A DNA stretch of 64,000 bases from Kineococcus rubinsiae. GTDB taxonomy: Bacteria > Actinomycetota > Actinomycetes > Actinomycetales > Kineococcaceae. The notes beneath the pieces are model-generated. The model made no database searches. It was not told where the DNA came from and was given only the letters and a program-made list of their open reading frames with translations. Position 1 is the stretch's first letter; every line of letters begins with the position of its first letter. Shown here piece by piece: positions 17,581-28,908 of the stretch. Location: contig NZ_VWPY01000002.1 in the NCBI RefSeq assembly GCF_011839805.1, positions 1 through 64,000 on the forward strand, read 5' to 3'. A program made the position numbers and the translations under genes.

Positions 17581-17625
17581 GAGCCGGTGCCGCCGGCCCC
17601 GGGGCGGGGTCGGCGGCACCGGCTC
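17581..17625. terminator. Long hairpin between convergent DUF1905 gene and treY
   Basis: A perfect 15-bp stem (17581-17595 with 17611-17625, arm GAGCCGGTGCCGCCG) has a 15-nt GC-rich loop. It lies between two gene ends, so it can terminate from both sides. No T-tract is present. Confidence 0.75.
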
Positions 17626-17648
17626 GCGGTGCTGGTCGTGCGGACGGC

Positions 17649-20104
17649 TCAGACGCGGACGAGCAGCGCCACGGGCAGGCCGTCGAGCACGTCGGCGAAG
17701 CGTGCGCTGCCGCCGGGGACCTCGACGCCGGTGAAGGCGTTGCGCCACGTCCCGGCCGGCAGGGCCAGCGTGTGCTCGCCCCACCCGCCGAGGCGCTCGA
17801 GCGAGCCGGGCAGGCGGGTGGCGACGGCGACGACGACCGGGGCGTCCAGCGGGCCCCGGGCGAAGGCGACGGCGTTGCCCGTCGACGTCGGCACCGCGGC
17901 GTAGGCGGCGGTCTCGCCGAGGAAGGCCTCCGGGTGCTCGCGGCGCACCCGCAGGGTGCGCGAGACGACGAGCAGCTTCTCGTCGTCGACGTCGGCCGGG
18001 CGCTCGCCCGCGTCCAGCGCGGCCAGGCGCCGCGCCCGCTCGTCGTAGTCCACCTCGCGGCGGTTGTCCGGGTCGACGAGGGAGAGGTCGACGAGCTCGG
18101 TGCCCTGGTAGACGTCGGGGACGCCGGGCATCGCGAGCTGGACGAACTTCTGCCCGAGGACCGCCACGCGCGACGCGTCGGCCGTGCGCTCGACCCACGC
18201 GCCGACGGCGGCCAGCACCGCCTCGTCGCCCAGCACGCCGCGCGCGAAGTGCTGCACCGCCGCCTCGTAGGCCTCGTCCGGCGCGGTCCACGTCGTGTGG
18301 TCCTTGGCCTCGCGGGTGGCCTTCTCCAGGTAGGCGAGCAGGCGCTCCTCGGCGAGGGGGCCGCTGCGGCCCCACGTGCCGACGAGGGTCTGCCACACGA
18401 GCAGCTCGGTCCGGACGTCGAGCTCGGCGTCGCGGTGCGCGGCCGCGAGCTCGCGCCAGCCCGCCAGGGCCGCCGCGAACTCGTCGGGGTGCTCCGACAG
18501 CGGTGTGAGGTGGGCGCGGACGTCCTCGCTGCGCTTGGTGTCGTGCGTGGACAGGGTGGTCATCGCCGACGGCCAGGTCCGCGACAGGACGCCCGCGAAG
18601 TTGTGGAACTCCTCCGGCGAGGTCCCGAAGCGGGTCGGGTCGCCGCCCACCTCGTTCAGCGAGGACAGCCGGAACCAGCGGTAGAACGCCGTGTCCTCGA
18701 CGCCCTTGGCCATGACGGGCCCGCAGGTCTGCTGGAAGCGGACGACGAACTCCGCGAGCCGGGGGTCGTCGGGGCTGCCGGCGCGCCCCAGCGCGAGGTC
18801 GACGACCACGGCGAGGGTGTCGTGGCGCTCGGGGGCCAGGTGCGCGCGGGCGGCCGTGGCGGCCTCCTCGAGCACCTCGACGGCCTCCGCCGGGGTTGCC
18901 TCGCCGGGCACGACGTAGGCGCGGTAGCGCGGGAACGCGACGAGCAGCTCCACGACGGACTCGTGCAGCCCGCGGCGGGTGTGGTCGCGCAGGTCGACGT
19001 CGTCGTGGCAGATCGCCGCGAGCAGGTCGACGAGGCGGTGCACCTCGGCGTAGAGGCCGTGCTCGACGACCTCCCGCTTGGCCTGCTCGACGACGGCCGA
19101 GAACGGCTCGGAGTCGCCCGTGAGGGAGGCGTACAGCGACGTCAGGGGCTCGGCGCCGGCCTGGTCGAGGAAGAGCCCGCCGACCTCGTGCAGGGCGTCG
19201 TAGCCGGTGGTCCCGGCGGTCGCCCAGTCCGTGGGCAGCGTCTCGCCGCCCTCGAGGATCTTCTCCACGACGACCCAGGCGCTGCTGCCGTCCCGCTCGG
19301 TCGCGGCGGCCAGGCGGGCCAGGTAGCCGCGGGGGTCGGCCAGGCCGTCCGGGTGGTCGATGCGCAGGCCCTGCAGCTCGCCGGCGCGCAGCAGCTCCAG
19401 GAGCAGCGCGTGGGAGGCGTCGAAGACCTCCGGGTCCTCCACGCGCACGGCGGCGAGGGTGTCGACGTCGAAAAAGCGCCGGTAGTTCAGCTCCTCGTCG
19501 GCGACGCGCCAGTGCGCGAGGCGGTACCACTGCCGGTCGACGAGCTGCGCGAGCGGCAGGTCCTCGGTGCCGGGGCGGACGGGGAAGACGTGGTCGTAGT
19601 AGCGCAGGACGGGCTCGTCGCCCGTGACGTCGAGCGTCAGCTCGCCCGCGGCGAGGACCTGCCCGATCCGCTGGCCGAGCACGGCCATGAGGATCGCGCG
19701 GTCGGGGACCGACCAGTCGACGTCGAACCAGCTCGCGAACGGCGACTCGGGGCCCTCGCGCAGCACCGACCACAGCTGGGCGTTGTCGGAGGCGGGGGTC
19801 GGGACGGCCATGTGGTTCGGCACCACGTCGGCCACGGCGCCCAGACCGGCGGCCTCCAGCGCGGCGCTGAGGCGGTCGAAGGCCGGGCGGCCCCCGGCCT
19901 CGGGGTTCAGCCGCGAGTGGTCGATGACGTCGTAGCCGTGCGTCGAGCCCTTGGCCGGGGCCAGGACGGGCGACAGGTAGGCGTGCGTCACCCCGAGGTC
20001 GGCGAGGTAGGCCGCCCGGGCGGCCGCGTCGTCGAAGGTGAAGGCCGGCTGGATCTGCAGGCGGTAGGTGCTCGCCGGCACGACGGCCGGTCGGTACTCG
20101 TCGT

Positions 20105-20108
<4 letters not shown>
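17649..20108 (-). CDS. treY: Malto-oligosyltrehalose synthase
   Basis: TreY converts the reducing-end maltose unit of debranched glycogen chains to a trehalose unit by intramolecular transglucosylation. The 819-residue GH13 protein starts 'VPASTYRLQIQPAFTFDDAAARAAYLADLGVTHAYLSPVL' (in parts, residues 10-50). It has the nucleophile region 'GLRIDHPDGLADP', acid/base 'VVVEKIL', and 'TTLSTHDTKRSEDVRAHL', the last a TreY hallmark. GTG at 20108 overlaps the treX stop (GTGA). It works with treX and treZ in the TreXYZ route from glycogen to trehalose. Confidence 0.95.
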
Positions 20109-22246
<2,138 letters not shown>

Positions 22247-22405
22247 CTCGCGAGTCCTCCGCAGCACGTGGGGGCGTCGTGCCTGGTCGTCCAGGTGGCG
22301 GGCGCCGGCTGTCGCGGCGCCCGTCGGGTCCCGGTCATCATGGCGGCTGACGTGCCGGACGACGAACGGGGACGGTCGCGGCCCGCCCGGGGGCGGGGAC
22401 GACGA

Positions 22406-22434
22406 AGGCCGGACCCCCGAGGGGGATCCGGCCT
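22406..22434 (-). terminator. Hairpin terminator downstream of the tRNA cluster
   Basis: AGGCCGGA-CCCCC pairs with GGGGG-(A)-TCCGGCCT around a minimal GA turn, with one bulged A. It begins 13 nt past the 3' end of tRNA-Val on the minus strand, as expected for the end of the tRNA transcript. Confidence 0.65.
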
Positions 22435-22446
22435 GCGTCGTTCAGG

Positions 22447-22518
22447 TGGGCGATACTGGGATCGAACCAGTGACCTCTTCCGTGTCAGGGAAGCGCGCTA
22501 CCGCTGCGCCAATCGCCC
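22447..22518 (-). tRNA. tRNA-Val (GAC)
   Basis: The minus-strand 72-nt cloverleaf has acceptor GGGCGAT/ATCGCCC, D-arm 'GGCGCAGCGGTAGCGC', anticodon stem CTTCC/GGAAG with loop CTGACAC (anticodon GAC), and T-arm 'CTGGTTCGATCCCAG'. The discriminator is A, and CCA is not encoded. It is the last of three tandem tRNAs transcribed Gly-Cys-Val. Confidence 0.95.
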
Positions 22519-22558
22519 GCGACCTCACCAGGCGGACGAGCTGCCTGGTGCCGTGCCG

Positions 22559-22629
22559 AGGTGGAGACGGGATTCGAACCCGTGTGGACGGCTTTGCAGG
22601 CCGTTGCCTCGCCTCTCGGCCACTCCACC
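22559..22629 (-). tRNA. tRNA-Cys (GCA)
   Basis: The cloverleaf has acceptor GGTGGAG/CTCCACC, anticodon stem ACGGC/GCCGT with loop CTGCAAA (anticodon GCA), and T-arm 'ACGGGTTCGAATCCCGT'. The discriminator base is U, the known identity element of tRNA-Cys. CCA is not encoded. Confidence 0.95.
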
Positions 22630-22664
22630 GTGAGGCGGATGCCTCGGAACAGCTCGTGCACCCG

Positions 22665-22736
22665 AGCGGACGACGGGATTCGAACCCGCGACCCTCACCT
22701 TGGCAAGGTGATGCGCTACCACTGCGCCACGTCCGC
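22665..22736 (-). tRNA. tRNA-Gly (GCC)
   Basis: The cloverleaf has acceptor GCGGACG/CGTCCGC, D-arm 'GGCGCAGTGGTAGCGC', anticodon stem TCACC/GGTGA with loop TTGCCAA (anticodon GCC), and T-arm 'GCGGGTTCGAATCCCGT'. The discriminator is U, and CCA is not encoded. It is the first gene of the tRNA transcript. Confidence 0.95.
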
Positions 22737-22783
22737 ATGTCTGACCGTTCCGGGCCTCGCGGCCGTTCCTGGTGACGTCGTAG

Positions 22784-22813
22784 ACAGTAGCCGACCCGCA
22801 CTCCCGGAGCCAA
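22784..22813 (-). promoter_or_regulatory. Promoter of the tRNA-Gly-Cys-Val transcript
   Basis: On the minus strand TTGGCT (22813-22808), an 18-bp spacer and TACTGT (22789-22784) form a sigma70-like promoter about 47 nt before tRNA-Gly. The -35 lies directly beside the terminator hairpin of the upstream oxidase gene (22817-22847), a very compact arrangement. Confidence 0.6.
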
Positions 22814-22816
22814 ACC

Positions 22817-22847
22817 GCCCCCGTCCGGCGTGCCGCCGGACGGGGGC
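22817..22847 (-). terminator. Hairpin terminator of the hydroxy-acid oxidase gene
   Basis: Perfect 13-bp arms GCCCCCGTCCGGC (22817-22829) and GCCGGACGGGGGC (22835-22847) flank a 5-nt loop, 14 nt past the stop codon. No T-run follows. Confidence 0.75.
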
Positions 22848-22860
22848 GCGGCCGCTCAGC

Positions 22861-23982
22861 TCAGTGCCAGAGCAGGTCGGGCGTGAGGGAGGCGAGGTCC
22901 GGGGCGCCGCAGAGGCCCATGGCCATCCGCAGCTCCGTGTCAAGCATGTGCAGCGCCATGAGGGCGCCCTCGCGCCCCGCGGCGGCGAGGCCGTAGAGGT
23001 AGGGCCGGCCGACGAAGACGGCGTCCGCGCCCAGGCACAGCGCCTTCAGGACGTCGGTGCCCCGCCGCACGCCCGAGTCGACGATGACGGGCGCGCGCCC
23101 GGCCACCTCCGCCGCGACCGCGGGCAGGGCCTGCGCCGTCGGGACGACCGTGTCGAGGTTGCGCGCCCCGTGGTTGGAGACCCAGACGCCCGCGGCGCCG
23201 TGGTCGAGGGCGCGGGCCGCGTCGTCGGCGCGCAGGACGCCCTTGACCACCACGGGCAGGTCGGTCAGCTCGGCCAGCCAGGTGATGTCCTTCCAGCGCA
23301 GCGTCGGGTCGAGGCGCTCGACGTAGACGCGGCGGTGGGCCGGCAGGTCGTCCTCGACGCGGGCCGTGAGGGCCGGGAGGTTGGCGAAGGCCATGCCCGA
23401 GGGCAGGCGCACGCTGCGGCGGCGGTCGGTGTCGCGCGCCCCGAGCACGGGGGTGTCCACCGTCACGACCAGCGCCTGGTAGCCGGCGGCCGCGGCGCGC
23501 TGCGCGAGGCTCGCCGTGAGGTCGCGGTCGCGGCGCACGTACAGCTGGAACCACAGCGGGCTCGTCGCGGCGGCGGCGACGTCCTCCATCGACGTCGTGC
23601 CCAGGGTGCTCTGGCAGTAGACCATCCCGGCCTCGCCGGCGGCCGCGGTCACGCCGAGCTCACCGTCCGGGTGCCAGATCTTGTGGCTGGCCGCCGGGGA
23701 CAGGCCGATGGGGGAGGCCAGGCGGGAGCCGAAGAGGGTCGTGGAGGTGTCGATGTCCTCGACGCCCACGAGGCAGTGGGGCGAGAGGCGGATCTCGCCC
23801 CAGGCCTCCTCGTTCCACCGCAGGCTGCGCTCGTCGCCGCTGCCGCCCTCGAGGTAGTCCCACATGGGCTGCCCGAAGGCACCGGCCCGGAGCTGCTGCA
23901 GGGCGGCCTCGCGCAGCTCGCGGATGTTGAGGGCGGGGTCCGCGGCCGGCTCGACGTGGGGTCGCTCGACTGTGTCCGTCAT
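22861..23982 (-). CDS. FMN-dependent alpha-hydroxy-acid oxidase/dehydrogenase (lactate type)
   Basis: The 373-residue TIM-barrel flavoprotein has 'MWDYLEGGSGDERSLRWNEEAW' broken across about residues 42-65, 'GLSPAASHKIWHPDGE', 'WFQLYVRRDR', 'VVKGVLRADDAARALDHGAAGVWVSNHGARNLD' with the catalytic His in 'SNHG', and 'VDSGVRRGTDVLKALCLGADAVFVGRP'. The motif is usually SNHGGRQLD or SNHGARQLD; here N replaces Q. It oxidises a 2-hydroxy acid (lactate, glycolate or mandelate) to a 2-keto acid; the acceptor cannot be told. ATG at 23982 has no Shine-Dalgarno and may be leaderless (TACTCC ends 6 nt before). Confidence 0.88.
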   Translation of the reverse strand: MTDTVERPHVEPAADPALNIRELREAALQQLRAGAFGQPMWDYLEGGSGDERSLRWNEEAWGEIRLSPHCLVGVEDIDTSTTLFGSRLASPIGLSPAASHKIWHPDGELGVTAAAGEAGMVYCQSTLGTTSMEDVAAAATSPLWFQLYVRRDRDLTASLAQRAAAAGYQALVVTVDTPVLGARDTDRRRSVRLPSGMAFANLPALTARVEDDLPAHRRVYVERLDPTLRWKDITWLAELTDLPVVVKGVLRADDAARALDHGAAGVWVSNHGARNLDTVVPTAQALPAVAAEVAGRAPVIVDSGVRRGTDVLKALCLGADAVFVGRPYLYGLAAAGREGALMALHMLDTELRMAMGLCGAPDLASLTPDLLWH

Positions 23983-24139
23983 GGGACGGGAGTACCAGAC
24001 GCGCGGGCCCGCGCGCGCCCGGACCCCCGGATCCGCCCCCGATGGACGCACGAGAGCCCGCGTCCGGACCCTCGTCGGGGCCTCGCGCGGGCTCTGCGGT
24101 CCAGCGGTGCTGTGGTCTCGCGGTGCTGCGGGGGACCGG

Positions 24140-24631
24140 TCAGGAGACCAGCCGGTGGACCAGGTCGTCGAGGTCCAGGTGCCGGGTCTCGCGGCCCGGG
24201 GGGACCAGGGCGTCGGCCCGGCGCAGGAAGCGCCGCACGTCGGCCTCGTCGGCCTCCAGCTCGGCGTTGCCGTCGGGGGAGGACAGGCGCAGCAGGACGC
24301 GGGCCCGGCCGTCGGCGGCGTGGGGACAGGGCCGGACGTGGACGTCGCCGTCGCCCGCGGGGGCGACGAGCCCCTCCCTCAGGAGGTCCCGCGCGAAGAC
24401 CCACTCGACATCGGTGTCGCCGCCGCGGAACACGGCGTGGATCGCGTACGGGTCGTCGGCGCCGTAGTGGAGGCTGGCGGGGACGGGCAGTCCAGGACCG
24501 CTGGTGGTCCGCAGGCGCAGCGACACGTCGACGTCGACCTCGGTCTTGCGGTGCGGCAGTGCGGGCACGTCGACCTCCGTGTGCTCATGGCCGCTGACGG
24601 GCTCCAGCGACCGTGTCAGGAACTTTCCCAC
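24140..24631 (-). CDS. ssgB: SsgA-like (SALP/SsgB-type) sporulation and cell-division regulator
   Basis: The 163-residue protein matches the actinomycete-specific SsgA-like family: 'TEVDVDVSLRL', 'LPVPASLHYGADDPYAIHAVFRGG' (about 49-72), 'VEWVFARDLLREGLVAPAGDGDVHVRP', 'VLLRLSSPDGNAELEADEADVRRFLRRADALVPPG'. In Streptomyces, SsgA/SsgB position FtsZ rings during sporulation septation. It is somewhat long (most are about 130-145) because of an N-terminal 'GKFLTRSLEPVSGHEH' tail. GTG at 24631 follows GAGGGTGA. The gene stands alone, divergent from a TIGR02611 gene across a 249-nt gap that shows no clear promoter motif. Confidence 0.85.
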   Translation of the reverse strand: MGKFLTRSLEPVSGHEHTEVDVPALPHRKTEVDVDVSLRLRTTSGPGLPVPASLHYGADDPYAIHAVFRGGDTDVEWVFARDLLREGLVAPAGDGDVHVRPCPHAADGRARVLLRLSSPDGNAELEADEADVRRFLRRADALVPPGRETRHLDLDDLVHRLVS

Positions 24632-24880
24632 TGTTCACCCTCTTGAAACACCCGAACGTGGCGATTGGGACGTTCCTGTGATCGGTCCGGTTCCCTCCGG
24701 GCTCCCCGGGGCCCTCCGGAGGCCGGATCCGGTGTCCTCGGCGAAGGAGTTCCGGGCCTGCGGGGCCTCCCCGGTGTGCGCAGAACCTCCACCCGGATGC
24801 CGGGAGCACTCCGGCGCCCCCGCGCGTTGGCACCGGGGAGACGGGTCGGACGCGGGGTCGGCACCCCGGGGCGGAGCACG

Positions 24881-25474
24881 GTGACGGTGGAGCGGGGTGG
24901 ACGCGTGCGCACGGACGGCACGACGCACGGTGGAGCGCACGAGGCGGAGCGCGCGGGCGCACCCGCGGACCCCCCGGCGGCCCCGGAGTCCGTGCGCTCG
25001 GCGCTGGTGCCCCGGCCCGCCGACCCGGGCGAGCGCGCCCGCACCGCCCGCCCCCACCCCGACCACGGGTGGCGCGGCTCCGTGCGGCGCCGCCGCGAGG
25101 CCCTGCGGGCGAACCCCAAGCGCAACCACCTCTACCGGATGGTCGTCGGCGCGGTCGGGACCGTCGTGGTCGTCCTCGGCCTGGTCCTCGTGCCGCTGCC
25201 CGGCCCCGGCTGGCTCGTCGTCTTCCTCGGCCTCGCGGTCCTCGGCTCGGAGTTCTCCTCCGCGCGGCGCCTGAACGCCTTCGGCCAGCGGCAGCTGCAC
25301 CGCTGGGTGCGCTGGGTCGAGCGGCGGTCGTGGCGCACGCGCATCGCGCTCGGCGGCGGCACGGGGGCCGTCGTGCTCCTCGCCGTCTGGGGCTGGTTCG
25401 CGTGGCAGGGCGTGCCGTCGTGGAGCCCCGAGGTCGTCACGGCCCAGCTGCAGCGGGTGCCGGGCGTCCGCTGA
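24881..25474 (+). CDS. TIGR02611 family membrane protein
   Basis: The 197-residue protein has a disordered, charged N-terminal third. Then comes 'WRGSVRRRREALRANPKRNHLYRMVVGAVG', membrane segment 1 ('VVVVLGLVLVPLPGPGWLVVFLGLAVLG', about 108-135), an amphipathic 'EFSSARRLNAFGQRQLHRWVRWVERRSWRTR', and membrane segment 2 ('LGGGTGAVVLLAVWGWFAW'). This is the actinobacterial TIGR02611 pattern with its 'PLPGPGW' turn; the function is unknown. The start is uncertain: GTG 24881 (GGAG 6 nt before) or in-frame GTG 24905 (GGGGTGGA). Confidence 0.78.
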   Translation: MTVERGGRVRTDGTTHGGAHEAERAGAPADPPAAPESVRSALVPRPADPGERARTARPHPDHGWRGSVRRRREALRANPKRNHLYRMVVGAVGTVVVVLGLVLVPLPGPGWLVVFLGLAVLGSEFSSARRLNAFGQRQLHRWVRWVERRSWRTRIALGGGTGAVVLLAVWGWFAWQGVPSWSPEVVTAQLQRVPGVR

Positions 25475-25521
25475 GCGGCGGCGCCGGTCAGGGGGTGTCG
25501 TGAGCGCGGCTCGCGAGACGC

Positions 25522-25527
25522 TATGGT
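25522..25527 (+). promoter_or_regulatory. Probable -10 (TATGGT) of tRNA-Val(CAC)
   Basis: TATGGT lies 30 nt before the mature tRNA 5' end, a plausible -10. No clear -35 is seen. Confidence 0.35.
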
Positions 25528-25557
25528 TCTCAGGCCGGTCGCGGTCCGCCGCAGCCC

Positions 25558-25629
25558 GGGCGATTAGCTCAGTGGTAGAGCACCTCGTTCACACCGAGGG
25601 GGTCACTGGTTCGAACCCAGTATCGCCCA
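25558..25629 (+). tRNA. tRNA-Val (CAC)
   Basis: The 72-nt cloverleaf has acceptor GGGCGAT/ATCGCCC, D-arm 'TAGCTCAGTGGTAGAGC', anticodon stem CCTCG/CGAGG with loop TTCACAC (anticodon CAC), T-arm 'CTGGTTCGAACCCAG' and discriminator A; CCA is not encoded. Acceptor and T-arm are almost identical to tRNA-Val(GAC) at 22447-22518, so the two are paralogues decoding GUG and GUC/GUU. Confidence 0.95.
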
Positions 25630-25656
25630 CCCGAACACCTCCCCCGAGGACCCGCC

Positions 25657-26247
25657 GTGACCTCTCCCCGTGCCGGCGTCCTCGTCGCCCTGGCCCTCTT
25701 CCCCGTGAAGTCCGTGGCCGGTCTGCGCCCCGACGAGGCGCTGCTGGAGCCCGTCGGCCTGCGCGGCGACCGCGGCCACGTCCTGGTCACCGCCGAGGGC
25801 ACCGTCCTGACCGCCAAGACCGCGCCGCTGCTGCGGACCCTGACCCTCGCAGGCACCGCGGAGGACCCGCTGCTCGCGGCCCCGGGGCAGCGCCCGGGCG
25901 ACCTCGCCGCCGTCGCGGCCCACCTCGGCACCTCCCCGCTGCGGCTGCGCGCCGAGGCCGCGGGCGCGCGCCAGGTCGCCGCCGTCCACGTCGTCTCCCT
26001 CGCCCAGCGCGCGGACCCGGCCGCCGGGGACTCCTCGCGCGCCAACCTCGTCGTCGACCTCGACCCGGCGGCCGAGGCCGCGGCCGTCGACGGTGCGCAC
26101 CTGCTCCTCGGCGGCCTGGGCGAGGCGCCCGTGCGGCTGCGCCTGGGGCTGCGGCCCCGGCACTGCGCCGGCTGGTTCGCGGAGGTCGTGACCCCCGGGC
26201 GCGTGCGCCGGGGCGCGCCCGTCCAGGTCCTCGCGGCACCCGGATAG
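25657..26247 (+). CDS. MOSC-domain protein
   Basis: The 196-residue protein has a short MOSC_N-like beta domain ('VALALFPVKSVAGLRPDEALLEPVGLRGDRGHVLVTAEG', in parts, about 10-48) and a MOSC domain ('VHVVSLAQ', 'SRANLVVDLD', 'LLLGGLGEAPVRLRLGLRPRHCAGWFAEV'). MOSC domains carry molybdenum-cofactor sulfur or act in amidoxime-type reductions. A single cysteine near the end ('RPRHCAGW') sits near the place of the usual sulfur-binding cysteine. GTG at 25657 follows CGAGGA. It is shorter than mARC-type proteins, and no molybdenum enzyme is adjacent. Confidence 0.78.
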   Translation: MTSPRAGVLVALALFPVKSVAGLRPDEALLEPVGLRGDRGHVLVTAEGTVLTAKTAPLLRTLTLAGTAEDPLLAAPGQRPGDLAAVAAHLGTSPLRLRAEAAGARQVAAVHVVSLAQRADPAAGDSSRANLVVDLDPAAEAAAVDGAHLLLGGLGEAPVRLRLGLRPRHCAGWFAEVVTPGRVRRGAPVQVLAAPG

Positions 26248-26250
26248 AGT
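26245..26250 (+). promoter_or_regulatory. Probable -10 (TAGAGT) of thrS
   Basis: TAGAGT lies 51 nt before the thrS GTG and overlaps the end of the MOSC gene, giving a leader of about 45 nt. The leader is too short for a T-box. Confidence 0.4.
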
Positions 26251-26301
26251 CGGCGCGCCGGGACGACCGTCCCGCCGTCGTCCGCGTCCCCGGAGGCCCG
26301 C

Positions 26302-28272
26302 GTGTCCGCGCAGCTCACCGTCCACCGTTCCGGCGAGCCCGTCGTGGTGGCCGTCGGCACGACGGCCGCGGAGCTGTTCGCCGACGACCGGGACGTCGTG
26401 GTGGCCCGCGTCAACGGCGAGCTGCGCGACCTCAGCCGCGTCCTGGCCGAGGGCGACGAGGTCGAGGGCGTCCTCATCTCCTCCGAGGACGGGCTGGCCG
26501 TGCTGCGCCACTCCACCGCGCACGTCATGGCGCAGGCGGTGCAGCAGCACTTCCCCGAGGCCAGGCTCGGCATCGGCCCGCCCATCCGCGACGGGTTCTA
26601 CTTCGACTTCGACGTCGAGCGTCCCTTCACCCCCGAGGACCTCAAGACCGTCGAGAAGACCATGCAGCGCATCGTCAAGGAGGCGCAGCGCTTCGAGCGC
26701 CGCGTCGTCACCGACGACGAGGCGCGCGCCGAGATGGCGGACGAGCCCTACAAGCTGGAGCTCATCGGGCTGAAGTCCTCCGCGGGCGACGCGGCCGACG
26801 GCGCCGACGCCGAGGTGGGCGCGGGCGAGCTGACGATCTACGACAACGTCCGGCGCGACGGCACCGTGGCGTTCAAGGACCTGTGCCGCGGCCCGCACCT
26901 GCCGACCACGCGCCTGTCGGGCAACGGCTACAGCCTGCTGCGCTCGGCGGCCGCGTACTGGCGCGGCAGCGAGAAGAACCCGCAGCTGCAGCGCATCTAC
27001 GGCACCGCGTGGCCGACGAAGGACGAGCTGAAGGCGTACCAGGAGCGGGTGGCCGAGGCCGAGCGCCGCGACCACCGCCGCCTCGGCACCGAGCTGGACC
27101 TCTTCTCCTTCCCCGACGAGATCGGCTCCGGCCTGGTCGTCTTCCACCCCAAGGGCGGGGTGGTGAAGCGGGAGATGGAGGACTACGTCCGCCGCCGCCA
27201 CATCGAGGAGGGCTTCGACTACGTCGGGACCCCGCACATCAGCAAGGGCGGGCTGTTCGAGACCTCGGGGCACCTGCCCTACTACGAGGACACGATGTTC
27301 CCGGCGATGGAGCTGGAGAACTCGAAGTACTACCTCAAGGCCATGAACTGCCCCATGCACAACCTGATCTTCCGCTCGCGCGGGCGGTCCTACCGCGAGC
27401 TGCCGCTGCGGTTCTTCGAGTTCGGCTCGGTGTACCGCTACGAGAAGAGCGGCGTCGTGCACGGCCTGACCCGCGTGCGCGGGCTCACCCAGGACGACTC
27501 GCACAGCTACGTGACCACCGAGCAGGCGCCGGCGGAGATCCGGCACCTGCTGGACTTCGTGCTCGGCCTGCTGCGCGACTTCGGCCTGGACGACTACTAC
27601 CTGGAGCTGTCCACCCGCGGCGACTCCGAGAAGTTCATCGGCTCCGACGAGGAGTGGGCGCAGGCCACCGCCGTCCTCGAGGAGGCCGCGCTCGGCACCG
27701 GGCTGGAGCTGCGGCCCGACCCGGGCGGCGCCGCGTTCTACGGCCCGAAGATCTCCGTGCAGGCCCGCGACGCCATCGGGCGCACCTGGCAGATGTCGAC
27801 CATCCAGTACGACTTCAACCAGCCCGCGCGCTTCGGCCTGGAGTACACCTCCGCGGACGGCTCCAAGCAGCAGCCGGTCATGATCCACTCGGCCAAGTTC
27901 GGGTCCATCGAGCGGTTCTTCGGGGTCCTGACCGAGCACTACGCGGGCGCGTTCCCCCCGTGGCTGGCGCCGATCCAGGTCGTGGGGATCCCCGTCGCCG
28001 ACGCGCACGTCGACCACCTGCAGGCGGTGGCCGCGAAGCTCAAGGCGCGCGGGATCCGCGTCGAGGTCGACGCGGCCGACGACCGGATGCCCAAGAAGAT
28101 CCGCACCTGGACCAAGCAGAAGGTGCCGTTCCTGCTCATCGCGGGGGAGGAGGACGCCGCTCACGGCGCCGTCTCCTTCCGCCTGCGCGACGGCAGCCAG
28201 GACAACGGCATCCCCGTGGACGAGGCCGTCGAGCGCATCGTCGACGCGGTGCAGCGCCGGGTCCAGGTCTGA
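26302..28272 (+). CDS. thrS: Threonyl-tRNA synthetase
   Basis: The 656-residue class II synthetase has an N-terminal TGS domain (residues 1-60), an editing domain with H-x3-H in '[23 protein letters not shown]', and a catalytic core with motif 2 '[32 protein letters not shown]' (in parts) and '[20 protein letters not shown]'. The zinc cysteine is in 'KAMNCPMH', and an anticodon-binding domain follows from about 555. Length is normal. GTG at 26302 follows CGGAGG. The HIT gene follows at 2 nt, a pair seen in many actinobacterial genomes. Confidence 0.96.
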   Translation: MSAQLTVHRSGEPVVVAVGTTAAELFADDRDVVVARVNGELRDLSRVLAEGDEVEGVLISSEDGLAVLRHSTAHVMAQAVQQHFPEARLGIGPPIRDGFYFDFDVERPFTPEDLKTVEKTMQRIVKEAQRFERRVVTDDEARAEMADEPYKLELIGLKSSAGDAADGADAEVGAGELTIYDNVRRDGTVAFKDLCRGPHLPTTRLSGNGYSLLRSAAAYWRGSEKNPQLQRIYGTAWPTKDELKAYQERVAEAERRDHRRLGTELDLFSFPDEIGSGLVVFHPKGGVVKREMEDYVRRRHIEEGFDYVGTPHISKGGLFETSGHLPYYEDTMFPAMELENSKYYLKAMNCPMHNLIFRSRGRSYRELPLRFFEFGSVYRYEKSGVVHGLTRVRGLTQDDSHSYVTTEQAPAEIRHLLDFVLGLLRDFGLDDYYLELSTRGDSEKFIGSDEEWAQATAVLEEAALGTGLELRPDPGGAAFYGPKISVQARDAIGRTWQMSTIQYDFNQPARFGLEYTSADGSKQQPVMIHSAKFGSIERFFGVLTEHYAGAFPPWLAPIQVVGIPVADAHVDHLQAVAAKLKARGIRVEVDAADDRMPKKIRTWTKQKVPFLLIAGEEDAAHGAVSFRLRDGSQDNGIPVDEAVERIVDAVQRRVQV

Positions 28273-28274
28273 GC

Positions 28275-28859
28275 GTGGGCGACGAGCCGGCGGTGGAGGC
28301 GGCGCAGGTGGAGCAGGCCGCGTCCTTCGCCGGCGACCCCGACGGGTTCGAGCGGCTCTGGACGCCGCACCGCCTCGCCTACATCAAGGGCGACCGGAAG
28401 CCCTCGGACCCGGACGACTCGGCGCAGTGCCCGTTCTGCCGCGCACCGGGTCTGGACGACGCGGAGGGGCTCGTGGTGCACCGGGGCCGCACGGCCTTCG
28501 TGGTGCTGAACCTGTTCCCCTACAACCCGGGTCACCTGCTCGTGTGCCCCTACCGGCACGTGTCCTCCTACGTGGACCTGCGCGCCGACGAGCTCGCGGA
28601 GTTCACGGCCCTGACGCGCGCGGCGGTCCTGTCCCTGCAGGCCGCCTCGAACCCGGCGGGCTTCAACCTGGGCATGAACCAGGGGGGCGTCGCGGGCGCC
28701 GGGATCGCCGCCCACCTGCACCAGCACGTCGTGCCCCGCTGGGAGGGCGACGCGAACTTCCTGCCGGTCGTCGCGCGCACGAAGGCGCTGCCGGAGCTGC
28801 TGGAGGACACCCGCCGGCGCGTCGCCGCGGCCTGGACGACGGCGGAACCGCCCGCCTGA
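28275..28859 (+). CDS. HIT-family hydrolase / AP4A phosphorylase-like
   Basis: The 194-residue protein has the HIT motif 'HLHQHVVPRW' (H-x-H-x-H, near residue 153), a 'CPFCRAPGLDD' zinc-type element near residue 53, and 'FVVLNLFPYNPGHLLVCPYRHVSSY'. This matches the AP4A phosphorylase/HIT proteins found after thrS in Actinobacteria. They split dinucleoside polyphosphates, side products of aminoacyl-tRNA synthetases. GTG at 28275 lies 2 nt after the thrS stop, so the two are co-translated. Confidence 0.88.
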   Translation: MGDEPAVEAAQVEQAASFAGDPDGFERLWTPHRLAYIKGDRKPSDPDDSAQCPFCRAPGLDDAEGLVVHRGRTAFVVLNLFPYNPGHLLVCPYRHVSSYVDLRADELAEFTALTRAAVLSLQAASNPAGFNLGMNQGGVAGAGIAAHLHQHVVPRWEGDANFLPVVARTKALPELLEDTRRRVAAAWTTAEPPA

Positions 28860-28908
28860 CGGCCCTGCGGGTGCGTGCGCGGCGTCCCCGGTCGAGGATC
28901 GTCGGACC

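Noticed and set aside
24632-24880. A hidden gene or small RNA in the ssgB/TIGR02611 gap
   Set aside because: Several short frames exist but none has a start signal or recognisable product, and the only inverted repeats are short GC-rich ones.
26251-26301. T-box riboswitch before thrS
   Set aside because: The leader is only about 45 nt and has no T-box or specifier-loop structure.
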